A stretch of DNA of 64,000 bases, from positions 2,542,001 through 2,606,000 of the forward strand of contig NZ_CP036292.1 in the NCBI RefSeq assembly GCF_007751715.1. The letters run 5' to 3'. Below are positions 11,637 to 20,400 of this stretch, piece after piece. The stretch comes from Rosistilla oblonga. Its GTDB lineage: Bacteria > Planctomycetota > Planctomycetia > Pirellulales > Pirellulaceae. Made by a program: the position numbers and the translations under genes. Under the pieces are notes generated by a model that saw nothing but the letters and a program-made list of their open reading frames with translations, made no database searches and had not been told where the DNA came from. Position 1 is the first letter of the stretch. Every line of letters starts with the position of its first letter.

Positions 11637-12095
11637 TTAGCCCGACTTCTTAGCCGAGTGGGTCGCAGCGGCACCGGCGGCTGTTGAATTTCGCAGCAGC
11701 TTGGTGTATTCGTCGACGCCCTCTTGTTCGTCGTTGAGGATGTCTTCGAGGAAGATTACCAGCGGGCGATTTCCTTCGGCGAGGTCGAGTGCTTTTTCGT
11801 ACATGTCGACAGCTTTGGATTCGAATTCAAGGCTGAACTGCAAAACCTCTTGCAGGTCGCGCGATTGTTGAATCTCGTTGCGAGTCGCGACGGGGACACC
11901 GCCGAGAGCGACGATCTTGTCGCCGATCAATTGCGCGTGTCCAAACGATTCTTTTGCGTCGCCGAGGAAACGTTCGGCGTAAACTTCGCGCCACACACCT
12001 TCGATGATGAAAGCGGCTTGCGAGTATTGGGCTACGCCGGTCCACTCGTGTTTCAGGATTTCGTTCAGGTGCGCGATGAGTTCTTGGCTTGCCAT
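11637..12095 (-). CDS. Bacterioferritin-like / ferritin-like diiron four-helix protein
   Basis: 152-residue ferritin-like protein, close in length to bacterioferritin. The four-helix pattern is clear: helix A HEWTGVAQYSQAAF with E17, helix B AKESFGHAQLIGDKI with E49/H53, the connecting ALGGVPVATRNEI, helix C QFSLEFESKAVDMYEKAL (E90/E92) and helix D FLEDILNDEQEGVDEYTKLL (E117, E123). The bacterioferritin-type His two residues after the helix-D glutamate pair is not present (glycine at the aligned place), so the second metal site may be altered. The expected role is iron storage or oxidation of Fe(II) by peroxide or oxygen. A Ser/Ala/Lys-rich tail ends the protein. The start ATG at 12093-12095 is preceded on its strand by AGGAGCC, an acceptable ribosome-binding site. 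Confidence 0.8.
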   Translation of the reverse strand: MASQELIAHLNEILKHEWTGVAQYSQAAFIIEGVWREVYAERFLGDAKESFGHAQLIGDKIVALGGVPVATRNEIQQSRDLQEVLQFSLEFESKAVDMYEKALDLAEGNRPLVIFLEDILNDEQEGVDEYTKLLRNSTAAGAAATHSAKKSG

Positions 12096-12840
12096 GATGA
12101 GGCTCCTATTTAAGCTGGGAGGCAGTCTGTAGTCTTCTAACTATCCACTTGAAGCCTATCGAGATAACAGGCGGAGAAGAAGACCAGAAAATGGCGTTCT
12201 ACGCTGGTTTTTCAATATATTTTGCCGTCTTGAAAGTGAGTCTCAGTTGCCTGCGTCAGCCGCCATTTTTTCGTTGTGAGCGCGCGATTGAGGGCGTTCT
12301 TTGGGTGGGGGATCGTCCGGCGATTTGCTGAGGTGCTGCGCGCGAATTTTCCTTCGACGTTATCCTCGCAGTTCGGGGGATCAACCGATCCGTAGCCACA
12401 AGATAACGGGTGGTTGCATTGGAACCGCCAGGGCAAGGCTGTGCGACGGCGCAAAGATGTTCCGGCAGTCGATCGTTTGGTGGACAATTGGCGAAGTCGG
12501 ATGCGGTTATTCGGTGCTACCCCACTGGAGTGCTGCCGATAGCAAAGCTGCTGTCTCGATCGATTGCTGGACTGAACGCCGCGCACTTCTCGCGGATACC
12601 AACAGTGATCGTTCGATTTGCGATCACTGTGCAGTTTGCAACCGTTGCCGGCGTTGCAGGCGGAGGACAAATACATTCTGACCTTCTTGCGAAGGTTCGT
12701 TTTTGGTGGCGGCTGGTAGCTTAAATTCAAGCAGCGATTTGCCCTGGCGTGCGCGGGAGGTCGCTGGGGGCTACTGCAGTTGCTATTCTGAATGTCGTTG
12801 CGCAGGCAGCGCGATTCGATTCCTTTTGCCGGAGTGGGTT
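12096..12840. other. 745-bp gene-poor interval
   Basis: No convincing gene is seen on either strand between the ferritin-like gene and arsR. A long open frame on the minus strand (12212-12730) is arginine/serine/threonine-rich without any recognisable pattern and is probably fortuitous. The interval holds one clear structure, the 10-bp hairpin annotated at 12602-12630. The 5' region of the ferritin-like gene occupies the left end. Confidence 0.5.
12602..12630. repeat. 10-bp perfect inverted repeat in gene-poor interval
   Basis: ACAGTGATCG, a 9-nt loop, then CGATCACTGT. No T-tract follows on either strand, so it is not an obvious intrinsic terminator. It lies about 210 bp upstream of the ArsR gene and may be a protein-binding palindrome or RNA hairpin. 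Confidence 0.55.
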
Positions 12841-13170
12841 ATGTCAGATCCAAATCTCGATGACGAAACGCGATGCGCGGTCTATTTGAAGGCTTTGGCC
12901 GATTCGTTGCGACTGCAGATCATCCGGGCATTGCAGAACGGACCGCTGAGCGTTTCCGATTTGGCGTTGGCGTTGGATCAGGAAATCGGCACTGTCTCGC
13001 ATCATCTACGCGTGCTCTATCACGCCGATCTCGTCACGACCGAGCGAGAGGGGAAGTTCATCTATTATTCGTTGAACAAGCAGGTGCTGGGGGGCAAGTC
13101 GAAGGCGCGGCGAGGGGCGTTGGATTTCGGCTGTTGCAAGTTGGACATGGGGCCGATTGCGCGGACTTGA
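12841..13170 (+). CDS. ArsR-family metalloregulator-like HTH repressor
   Basis: 109-residue winged-helix protein of the ArsR/SmtB family. The core reads ALADSLRLQIIRALQNGPLS, then recognition helices around SVSDLALALDQEIGTVSHHL, then the wing VTTEREGKFIYYSLN. The C-terminus carries an adjacent cysteine pair in DFGCCKLDM, plausible metal ligands, although the classical ELCVCDL motif in the DNA-binding helix is absent. ArsR proteins leave DNA on binding metal or thiol-reactive ligands. The ATG at 12841 matches the family's N-terminus; frame upstream of it is non-coding. It is followed by a CobW-family GTPase, itself a metal-handling protein, and by a palindromic promoter region at 13184-13213, so it is probably the local metal sensor. 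Confidence 0.88.
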   Translation: MSDPNLDDETRCAVYLKALADSLRLQIIRALQNGPLSVSDLALALDQEIGTVSHHLRVLYHADLVTTEREGKFIYYSLNKQVLGGKSKARRGALDFGCCKLDMGPIART

Positions 13171-13183
13171 TGGCGGGCGATGA

Positions 13184-13213
13184 TTGACTTTCATTCTGAC
13201 GATAGTAAGAATG
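13184..13213 (+). promoter_or_regulatory. Candidate promoter with overlapping palindromic operator upstream of cobW-like gene
   Basis: TTGACT (13184-13189, 5 of 6 to the -35 consensus), a 17-bp spacer and AAGAAT (13207-13212, weak -10). An inverted repeat CATTCT-N10-AGAATG (13192-13213) covers the spacer and -10 box, an arrangement expected for repressor occlusion. The obvious candidate repressor is the ArsR protein encoded just upstream. The leader to the GTPase ATG would be about 240 nt. Confidence 0.4.
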
Positions 13214-13459
13214 TTAGCATGTCCGATGCTGCCCCCCCCGGACTGCGCTGCTCAAATTGCTGGAACCCGAACCAATGCCGACTCTCCACGATGCCACGCT
13301 CGGCTGCTGCTGGCAGTAATAGTATCGCTGGCTCGAGCTGTTTGCTCCCGCCTTTTTCTTCGCTGATCTGGTCGCTTGCAGCGCCCGCCCGCGAACCTTC
13401 CAGTTTCGCACCCCGTTAAAAAATCCTTCCCTCGCTACCATCTTCAAGGTTTGTTGCCG

Positions 13460-14557
13460 ATGTCCGCTCCTATCCGTTTCATCATGATCGGCGGCTTTCT
13501 TGGCGCCGGCAAGACGACGCTGATCCAACAGCTTGCCAAACGATTTCAAGCCGACGGCAAACACGTTTGTATCGTGACCAACGATCAAGCCGCGGGGCTG
13601 GTCGATACGGAGTTGCTGAAGAGTCAGGGGTTCGAAGTCAACGAGGTTGCCGGTTCCTGCTTCTGCTGCAACTTCGATGGACTGACCGACGCGATGGACG
13701 AATTCGAATCGCGGCGTCGCCCCGATGTGATCCTTGCTGAACCGGTCGGCAGCTGTACCGATCTGATCGCAACGATCGCGATTCCGATGATGGAGCAGTT
13801 GGGCGAAAAGTTTGTTCACAGCCCGTACGCAGTGATTCTCAAACCGAAACATGGGCTGAAGATCTTATCGGGAACCGGAGGCGGGTTCTCGGAGAAGGCC
13901 GAATACATCTTCCGCAAGCAGCTGGAGGAGTCGGAGATCATTCTGTTGAATCGCATCGACGAGTTGTCGGCGAGCGAAGTCGAAGAGCTGAAGCGGCTCG
14001 TCGATCAACAGTATCCGGGCCGGCAGGTGATTTGCATCTCGGCCAAGACGGGCGAAAACCTCGATTCTTTGCACCATGCGTTTCAGCAACTCGCTTCACC
14101 CCGCGACGCGACGATGGAAGTCGATTACGACGTCTACGCCGATGGCGAAGCAGAGCTCGGTTGGTTAAACGCTACGGCGACGCTGGAGAGTACAGCATCG
14201 ATTCCGCTGGATCGCGTGGCTGTCGAGCTGGTTGAACATCTGCGGCGCAGCTTGTCGCAGGTCGGTGCCGAGCCGGGGCATTTGAAGGTGTTGTGCAGCG
14301 GTGGTGACGACGTTAGCGTCGCCAATCTAATAGACAGCGATTCGTCGACCGTGCTGTCGGTCTCCAGTGAAGCTGGCGCCGCCAAGGTGACGGCGATCAT
14401 CAACGCTCGCGTCCGTCTGGCTCCAGAGCAACTGAGCACGCTCGTCAACGAAGCCGTGGCCGCAACGGCCAAGCTGTTCGATGCGTCCGCCGACGTTCAG
14501 CAGCTGGAGAGTTTCCGTCCGGGGCGTCCGACGCCAACGCATCGCGTCAAGTTGTAA
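13460..14557 (+). CDS. CobW/COG0523-family metallochaperone GTPase
   Basis: 365-residue G3E P-loop GTPase of the CobW/COG0523 group, which delivers or inserts metals (Zn, Co, Fe) using GTP. Walker A is GGFLGAGKTT (11-20). The family-defining CxCC metal-binding motif is CFCC (67-70) within AGSCFCCNFD, and the guanine-specificity loop is NRID in place of NKxD. The C-terminal 120 residues do not show the usual His-rich CobW C-terminal segment, so this is a divergent subgroup. The ATG at 13460 gives the canonical N-terminus (IRFIMIGGFLG) and has AAGG about 12 nt upstream. It lies downstream of an ArsR gene in the same direction; together they suggest a metal-homeostasis module. Which metal cannot be told from sequence. 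Confidence 0.88.
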   Translation: MSAPIRFIMIGGFLGAGKTTLIQQLAKRFQADGKHVCIVTNDQAAGLVDTELLKSQGFEVNEVAGSCFCCNFDGLTDAMDEFESRRRPDVILAEPVGSCTDLIATIAIPMMEQLGEKFVHSPYAVILKPKHGLKILSGTGGGFSEKAEYIFRKQLEESEIILLNRIDELSASEVEELKRLVDQQYPGRQVICISAKTGENLDSLHHAFQQLASPRDATMEVDYDVYADGEAELGWLNATATLESTASIPLDRVAVELVEHLRRSLSQVGAEPGHLKVLCSGGDDVSVANLIDSDSSTVLSVSSEAGAAKVTAIINARVRLAPEQLSTLVNEAVAATAKLFDASADVQQLESFRPGRPTPTHRVKL

Positions 14558-14741
14558 GCGATCGGAGGCGGCAGCAGGCTCGCTGGCAGGAGTTGTCAGC
14601 TGCATTTGGCGGGTTTGGTCGGGGGGGCTTCGATCGTCCGGCAGGGTGCTGTTAATGGGGACGCGTTGTCCGCTGCGTTCTTTGCGACAGTTGGGAGGCG
14701 TGTTGCGCCAACGTTTACAGGTGTCCAGGTTTTCACTAAAT

Positions 14742-14769
14742 AAAAAAACCCAGGCTGCGACACCTGGGT
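14742..14769 (-). terminator. Rho-independent terminator of the DUF1559 gene
   Basis: On the minus strand ACCCAGG, an 8-nt loop and CCTGGGT are followed by seven T residues, a classic intrinsic terminator. It lies about 37 bp beyond the stop codon of the DUF1559 gene. Confidence 0.9.
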
Positions 14770-14805
14770 AGTTCGTTTCAAATTGCTGGCAAAGATCGCT
14801 AGCGA

Positions 14806-15912
14806 TTACATGTCTTCGTCCGAAAGGACGTATTCTGGAAATGGTACGTCCGAGCCCTTCCCATAAGGGGTCATCATCGCTTGGTAGACGCGGTAGTCGA
14901 TCTCGTCGTTGATGAATCGCATACCGCCATCGGCGAACGCAGCGTTCGCTCCACCTGTGTGGAACGAACTCGGGCGGGCACGCAGTTGGAGTGCGCCAGA
15001 AGCCAGTGTTTCGGTGTAAATGTCACCGCCATTTATCTTGACCACGTCTGCTGGAGCAGAGGCGCCACCAGCGCCTTGCGAGTCGGCATACCACCACAAC
15101 GCTCCGGTGCTCGCTTCGACAGCTCCCGCACTGATACCGTTGAGTCCACCTGTAACCAAAGTGGTGGACGGTGCGGAGCTAACCCAATACCATTGACGCG
15201 CTTGGACGTTTTCCGAAAACAGCATGGTTTGCGCCTTGGAGTCCCGAATGTTTTCCATTCGAACCTTTGGGCCGTTTGCAAGCCCATCGCTCCATGCTAC
15301 GCCCGTTACGCCGGTTGCGTCAGTTGGTTGAGCATTCAGATTGAAAATGCCGTTGGCTGGAATCTCAGGAGTCGGCAGTCCCGCGGTTGGGAAGCCTGCT
15401 GCTGCAAACGTGCCGTTATTGCTGACGTAGCTGTTCTTGCCGTACTCTTCATTCGAATTGGCGATATCGCTAGGGCATTGGAAGATTTCCATGTTTGGGA
15501 TCTTCCGGCTGTCATAGCCATCCGGCGATGAGTGTGCGGAGTCGGTGGAAAGCAACGAATATTTGTTGACGGTCCAAAATTCGTATACCGGTTGGTTATC
15601 GAGATCGGCCAGCAACGCAACGGCCCAGGTGCCGAATTTTGCGTGGGCACCAGGCGTAACGTCAGTGATCAGCGGATCGCCACTGGCGTAATCGCCGTAA
15701 TGTTGCATGTATCCAGGGAATTTACCCTTTCGCATTTCGTATTGGATCGCTGCCAGACCGAGGTTGCGGATGTTGTTGGCACATTGCGTCTTACGAGCGG
15801 TTTCCCGGGCTCGTTGGACCGCGGGAACCAACAATCCCATCAGGATCCCGATGATGGCGATCACCACCAACAGCTCGACCAATGTAAAACCTAACCGTTG
15901 ACGCTGCGCCAT
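14806..15912 (-). CDS. DUF1559 type IV pilin-like (pseudopilin) protein
   Basis: 368-residue protein of the planctomycete-specific DUF1559 family (large, often highly paralogous). It starts with a prepilin methylation motif, [17 protein letters not shown] (residues 8-24), followed by the long N-terminal helix [21 protein letters not shown]. The C-terminus has the family signature [18 protein letters not shown]. By homology it is processed by a prepilin peptidase and assembled or held in the cytoplasmic membrane; exact function is unknown. The ATG at 15910-15912 has a strong ribosome-binding site, GAGGAGTGGAGAC. A Rho-independent terminator follows. It is divergent from the BBP7 gene. Confidence 0.92.
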   Translation of the reverse strand: MAQRQRLGFTLVELLVVIAIIGILMGLLVPAVQRARETARKTQCANNIRNLGLAAIQYEMRKGKFPGYMQHYGDYASGDPLITDVTPGAHAKFGTWAVALLADLDNQPVYEFWTVNKYSLLSTDSAHSSPDGYDSRKIPNMEIFQCPSDIANSNEEYGKNSYVSNNGTFAAAGFPTAGLPTPEIPANGIFNLNAQPTDATGVTGVAWSDGLANGPKVRMENIRDSKAQTMLFSENVQARQWYWVSSAPSTTLVTGGLNGISAGAVEASTGALWWYADSQGAGGASAPADVVKINGGDIYTETLASGALQLRARPSSFHTGGANAAFADGGMRFINDEIDYRVYQAMMTPYGKGSDVPFPEYVLSDEDM

Positions 15913-16231
15913 GTCTCCACTCCTCTGATATCAAGATAAGAATTTTGGGGGTGTGTTTTCAGTCCCTAGTAACGGAATTGTCTCACAATGGTGAATCAAA
16001 GTCCAGCAAACAAACATTAAATTTTTGAGCCCCGACAAGGAACGTAAACCGCACGAAAATCAGAGTTTAGTGAATGTTTTGTCGTTCGCCCCTCCATTGG
16101 TTGGAAGGATGGGCAGAGTACGTCGCGATTGACGCTTCCGCGATCGTTTTTGCTGGTCAGGCTTATCCGATGTCGATGACTTGTATCAATTACTCGGATC
16201 ATTTCGTTTGCCTGAACGCTCGACTTTCAGC

Positions 16232-16265
16232 AACGCCCCCGGATCGAGGGGGGCATCGGGGCGTT
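16232..16265 (+). promoter_or_regulatory. Pair of mutually exclusive GC hairpins in probable 5' leader of the BBP7 gene
   Basis: The 380-bp interval 15913-16292 separates two divergent genes. Near its right end an 8-bp stem AACGCCCC (16232-16239) / GGGGCGTT (16258-16265) overlaps a second possible stem GCCCCC (16235-16240) / GGGGGC (16249-16254). They cannot form together. The structure ends 27 nt before the BBP7 ATG, so it may act in the mRNA leader. Nothing else recognisable is seen in the interval. Confidence 0.4.
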
Positions 16266-16292
16266 TCGTTACGACAAGAAGGAAGCAGAGCT

Positions 16293-17441
16293 ATGGGGAT
16301 ACGGAACCTATTAAAGGGACTCGCATTATTGTGCAGCGGGGTGCTGTCAATTCACGCGGCCCAAGCTCAAGAGGTTTTTCAGAATCACGATGTCCTGCCG
16401 ATTGCCAGCGCGATCGACGATGCGGGCGAGATCCAACAGGTCGGATTCAATTCGATGTGTTGCGATGGGAATTGCGACAACTGTGATATCTGTCAAACAT
16501 CTCCATGCGACGACGGATTCGCCGACGCGCTATGCACACCTCCATGGTGGGCTCACCGCACCGGCGTGTTCGGCGAGTTTCTGTACCTGCGACCGGGCGA
16601 CACCGATACTGTCTATGCGATCGAACAGAACGACACGACGGCGGGCGCGTTTCCGACCGGACCGATCGGGACGACAGCCGTCGACTTCTCCGCCGGCTTT
16701 CGCGTCGGTGCCATGCTAGCGAACACTTATACGACCAGCTTGGTTGTCGCGTACACGCACTGGGAAGGTGACACGCAGGACAGTATCGCCCGCAACGGCA
16801 CCAATGTCTTGAACTCGCAGATCATTCATCCGAGCACCTTGACCACTGGCGGCAACAGCTTGCGATCGAGTGCGTCGAGCAGCATCAGCTTCGACCAGAT
16901 CGATGGCATCTATCGCCACAAACTGTTCTGCACCGACACGACGATCTTCAATTGGTCGGGCGGTTTTCGATACGGCCAGATGGAACAGGGGCTGTTGGCT
17001 CAACAGGACATTTCGGTAGCAACCGGCTTGGTCACGGTCGACACCGATATCGACTTCAACGGCTTTGGCTTGCTGATGGGAATCGATGCGGAACGCCGCA
17101 GCTGCAAGACCGGCATGTTGTGTTACACCAAAGGCGTAGCGTCGTTCTTGGGAGGCGAATGGACCGGCACCTACCGCCAAGCGAATCAATTTGGTGGCGG
17201 CGTCGTCGCAAACCAATACGAAGACTTCCGGATCACGCCCGTCTTGGAAGCCGGACTAGGCGTGGGCTGGCAGAGCGATTCGGGGTGCATCCGCGCCACC
17301 GCCGGCTACACCGCGACGTGTTGGTATAACGCCTTGAGCACACGATCGTACGTCGACGCGGTTCGCAGCGGCAGCTACGTTGACGTCGACGAATCGATAG
17401 CGTTTGTCGGCTTGACCTCGCAGCTGGAATTCCGATTCTAA
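16293..17441 (+). CDS. BBP7-family outer membrane beta-barrel protein
   Basis: 382-residue exported protein with signal peptide ending at HAAQAQ (residue 26). After a short linker comes a cysteine cluster (C56, C57, C61, C64, C67, C72), then WWAHRTGVFGEFLYLRPGD, the opening of the planctomycete BBP7 (PF07585) beta-barrel family. Alternating amphipathic strands run to the end, and the chain closes with a terminal phenylalanine (QLEFRF), the classic outer-membrane insertion signal. The expected location is the outer membrane. The ATG at 16293 is preceded by GAAGGAAG; longer in-frame starts lack a signal peptide. Pore, receptor or structural role is not known. Confidence 0.85.
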   Translation: MGIRNLLKGLALLCSGVLSIHAAQAQEVFQNHDVLPIASAIDDAGEIQQVGFNSMCCDGNCDNCDICQTSPCDDGFADALCTPPWWAHRTGVFGEFLYLRPGDTDTVYAIEQNDTTAGAFPTGPIGTTAVDFSAGFRVGAMLANTYTTSLVVAYTHWEGDTQDSIARNGTNVLNSQIIHPSTLTTGGNSLRSSASSSISFDQIDGIYRHKLFCTDTTIFNWSGGFRYGQMEQGLLAQQDISVATGLVTVDTDIDFNGFGLLMGIDAERRSCKTGMLCYTKGVASFLGGEWTGTYRQANQFGGGVVANQYEDFRITPVLEAGLGVGWQSDSGCIRATAGYTATCWYNALSTRSYVDAVRSGSYVDVDESIAFVGLTSQLEFRF

Positions 17442-17472
17442 GTCGATCGTCCAGCTGAACACTTTCCCGCGA

Positions 17473-20400
17473 TCACTCGCTGAGTGATTGCAGATAGTCC
17501 AACAGCGATGCGAGATCGTGCACGCTGTAGGTGTTCATCAGGCCGTCGGGCATCACCGAGGTCGGCAGCGTTTTGCGGATCTCGATGTCGTCCTTCATGA
17601 CCGTGTACTCCTTGGCCTGATGGTCGCGCAACGTCACGCGGTCGCTCTGCTCGTTGGTCACAAAACCGGTTGACGTGTCGCCGTCGAGCGTCACGATCAC
17701 GTTGGTCACGAAGCCTTGAGCGATCGTCTTGCTCGGCTGCAAGATCGCCGCGGCCAGTTCGGGACGCTTGTAGGTGCGAGCGATATTCCCCAGGAACGGC
17801 CCCTTCTGAGGTTCGTCTTTGCTGATCGTGTGGCATGCGGTGCAGTTGGCTTTGGCGAAGACCTGCTTGCCCCAGCTGACATCTCCCGGTTTCGCAACCG
17901 CTTGTTGCAACGCCGCTTCGATCGCCAACGAGCTCACTTTCGGCGACATATCGGCCGGCCGCGGTTTCAGTTTCAACCGCTTCGCCGCCGCCTTGGCAGC
18001 TTCCGCCAGCGGTGCATCCGAAGCATTGATCGAAGCCAAAATCTGTTCGTCCAACAGATGGCTGTCCGTTGCCGCGGCGGCTCGGATCAACCGCGCGGCT
18101 CGGTCGCTGGCCTTCACCCAAACGCTGTCGATCGCTTCGCGGGCGACCTCGCGCGTCTCAGGACTGCGATCCTTCTGCTCCGCCAATGCGATTAGGCCGG
18201 CATCGGCCCACAGACTCGCTTGCCGCGCCGGATCGTTCGCCAATGCGACCAAAGCCGCGGCATATTGATCCAGCTTCGGCGACTTCAGAAACGCCGCCGT
18301 CGCCGACTTCAGCGGGTCGCGGGCTCCCGAGACTTTGCTCAGCGAATCCATCGCGGTCACAATCGCGGCGACCGCGTCGGGCCCTTCGACTTTCGTGAGC
18401 GCCGCGACTGCTTCAGCCAACGTGGCGGGAGAAGTCTCCGATGAATTGGCCGCTCGAGTTAACAGTGCCAACCCGGCCGGCGAGACATCTCTGGCGGCGG
18501 CCAATTGAGTCACTGCCGTTGAGATCAGGCTGGGGTCGCTGGCGGCCAGTTGCAACAGTCGGTCGAGCGCTTCGGTCGATTCGATCCGATTGGCAGTCAT
18601 CGTCTGCACCAACCAAGCCGCTTCGTCTCCAGAAGCCTTCGCCAGTTCTGCTTTTAAGGTTGCGGCGATCCTAGGCGTCGCTTCCCACGGTTCGGGTTGA
18701 TAATACGGCCCGCGCGTATCGGGCCGCGTTCCCCACGATTGCCCGTTCCAAACGCCTTCGTGGAAATGCAATCGGCACAGGGTTGCCAGGATCGCCCGGC
18801 GATCCGCGGTCGCGTCGGCTTTCGCCAAACATTCGATCAAACTGTCGACAACGTCGGGCGAATGCATCATCGCCAGGGCGCGAAAGGCTGCGTCGGCGGC
18901 AAGCTTGTCGCCGTCGATCGCTCGCCAGCAGACCTCGCTGCTGCCGCGATGAGCCAACGTGCGGATGGCGACATGCACGACCACCGGGTCGGTCGAAGCG
19001 AGAGCCTTGATCAGTTCGTCGTCGCTGGCGTCGGTCTGCAAGTGTTCGACAAGGTTCCGGTCGCTCGAGCGCGCCTGCTTGGCGTCGGCCAACAACTTTT
19101 CCGCGGCGGGATGATTGCGATGCTTCAGTTCCCGCTGTGCCGCGATCCGGCGACGGTAGCTGGTCGATTCCAGTGCAGCGACAAGGTCTTCGTCCGAAGC
19201 TTTGGCAAAGTCGATCATCGGCTCGGGCTGGAAATCCTTCGGCGTCACGCGAACGATGTAGCCGACATTGGGTCCTTCCCATTTAAACGTTGCCCCACGC
19301 CAGCTAGCGACATACAGACCGCTGTTTCCATCGACGTCGGCGTCGGTCGGGCGAGTCATTTTTACGATCGGTTTGGGCGGAGCGGTTTCGACAAAGGTTG
19401 ATCCTTTGGGCTCCACCGTGTGTCGATACAAGCCACCGGTTCCCCAGTCGGCAGTCAGCGGAGCGTCGTTCCATTGGCCAAAGCCAGGTTCGTCCAGATA
19501 GACCGCGCCACATCCCGAACCGCCACCGTAATCGGCCAGCGGCGCAACGCACTCGTCAGCGAAGTTCTTGTACAAACGCGGGTACCCGTGGTCGTCCATC
19601 CCGGTGAAGTGATGCAGTCGCACATCCCAACCGCCACCATCGTTGGTGTTGTCGCGAGCGAACAGATCCATCCGCGGACTGATCGCCACCTCCAAGATAT
19701 TCCGCGTGCCGGTCGAATAAACTTCCAATCCGGTCCCATCGGTGCGGACGCGGATCACGCCGCCACCGCGATGTTGCAGCTTGCGACCATCGCGACCGAC
19801 GGCGTTCATAAATCCAAAATCTCCGCCGGCGATGTACAACCATCCGTCGGCCCCCAGACTGACACCGTTGGTTGTGTGATCGGCGGGGCGTTTGTCGTAA
19901 CCAAACGCCAAGTCGCGGACCAATATGTTTTGCTCATCGGCGATCCCATCGAGGTCGTGATCGATGAACTCACTCAAATGCGGCGGGTGCATCAGATACA
20001 AACGGTCGCGATCCCAGACGAGCCCGCGCGGCGCGTCGACGGTGCAGAACGTCTTCGTTTCGTCGGCGCGACCGTCGCCATCGAGATCGCGCAACCGGAT
20101 CACGCGGCCCCGTTCGGGATCGCGTCCCAGCGAACCGTTGCCATCGGAACTGACGTACAACGTTCCTTCAGGTGCCGCGGCGACGAAGACGGGATAATTG
20201 ACGGCCGGCGGAGCGGCGAAAATGGTCGCTTCAAAGCCATCGGCCACCCTGACGTCCTTGAGAATCTCCGCCTCCCGCTCGGGCGAAAGGGGCCGGATCT
20301 CGGGCGGTGAGTTTCCGAAGGATGTGTAAAGTTCTGCCGCGAGAGGTTTGAACGCCTGCGGTTCCCCATCGGGATCGGCGGGCCACAACGCGTTGATCCC

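Noticed and set aside
12212-12730. Minus-strand open frame of 172 codons in the gene-poor interval
   Set aside because: Composition is Arg/Ser/Thr-rich without hydrophobic core pattern, no ribosome-binding site, and no recognisable motif.
13219-13419. Possible small CxxC protein between arsR and the CobW gene
   Set aside because: A CSNC pair is present but the rest is Ser/Pro-rich with no fold pattern and no ribosome-binding site; more likely leader sequence.
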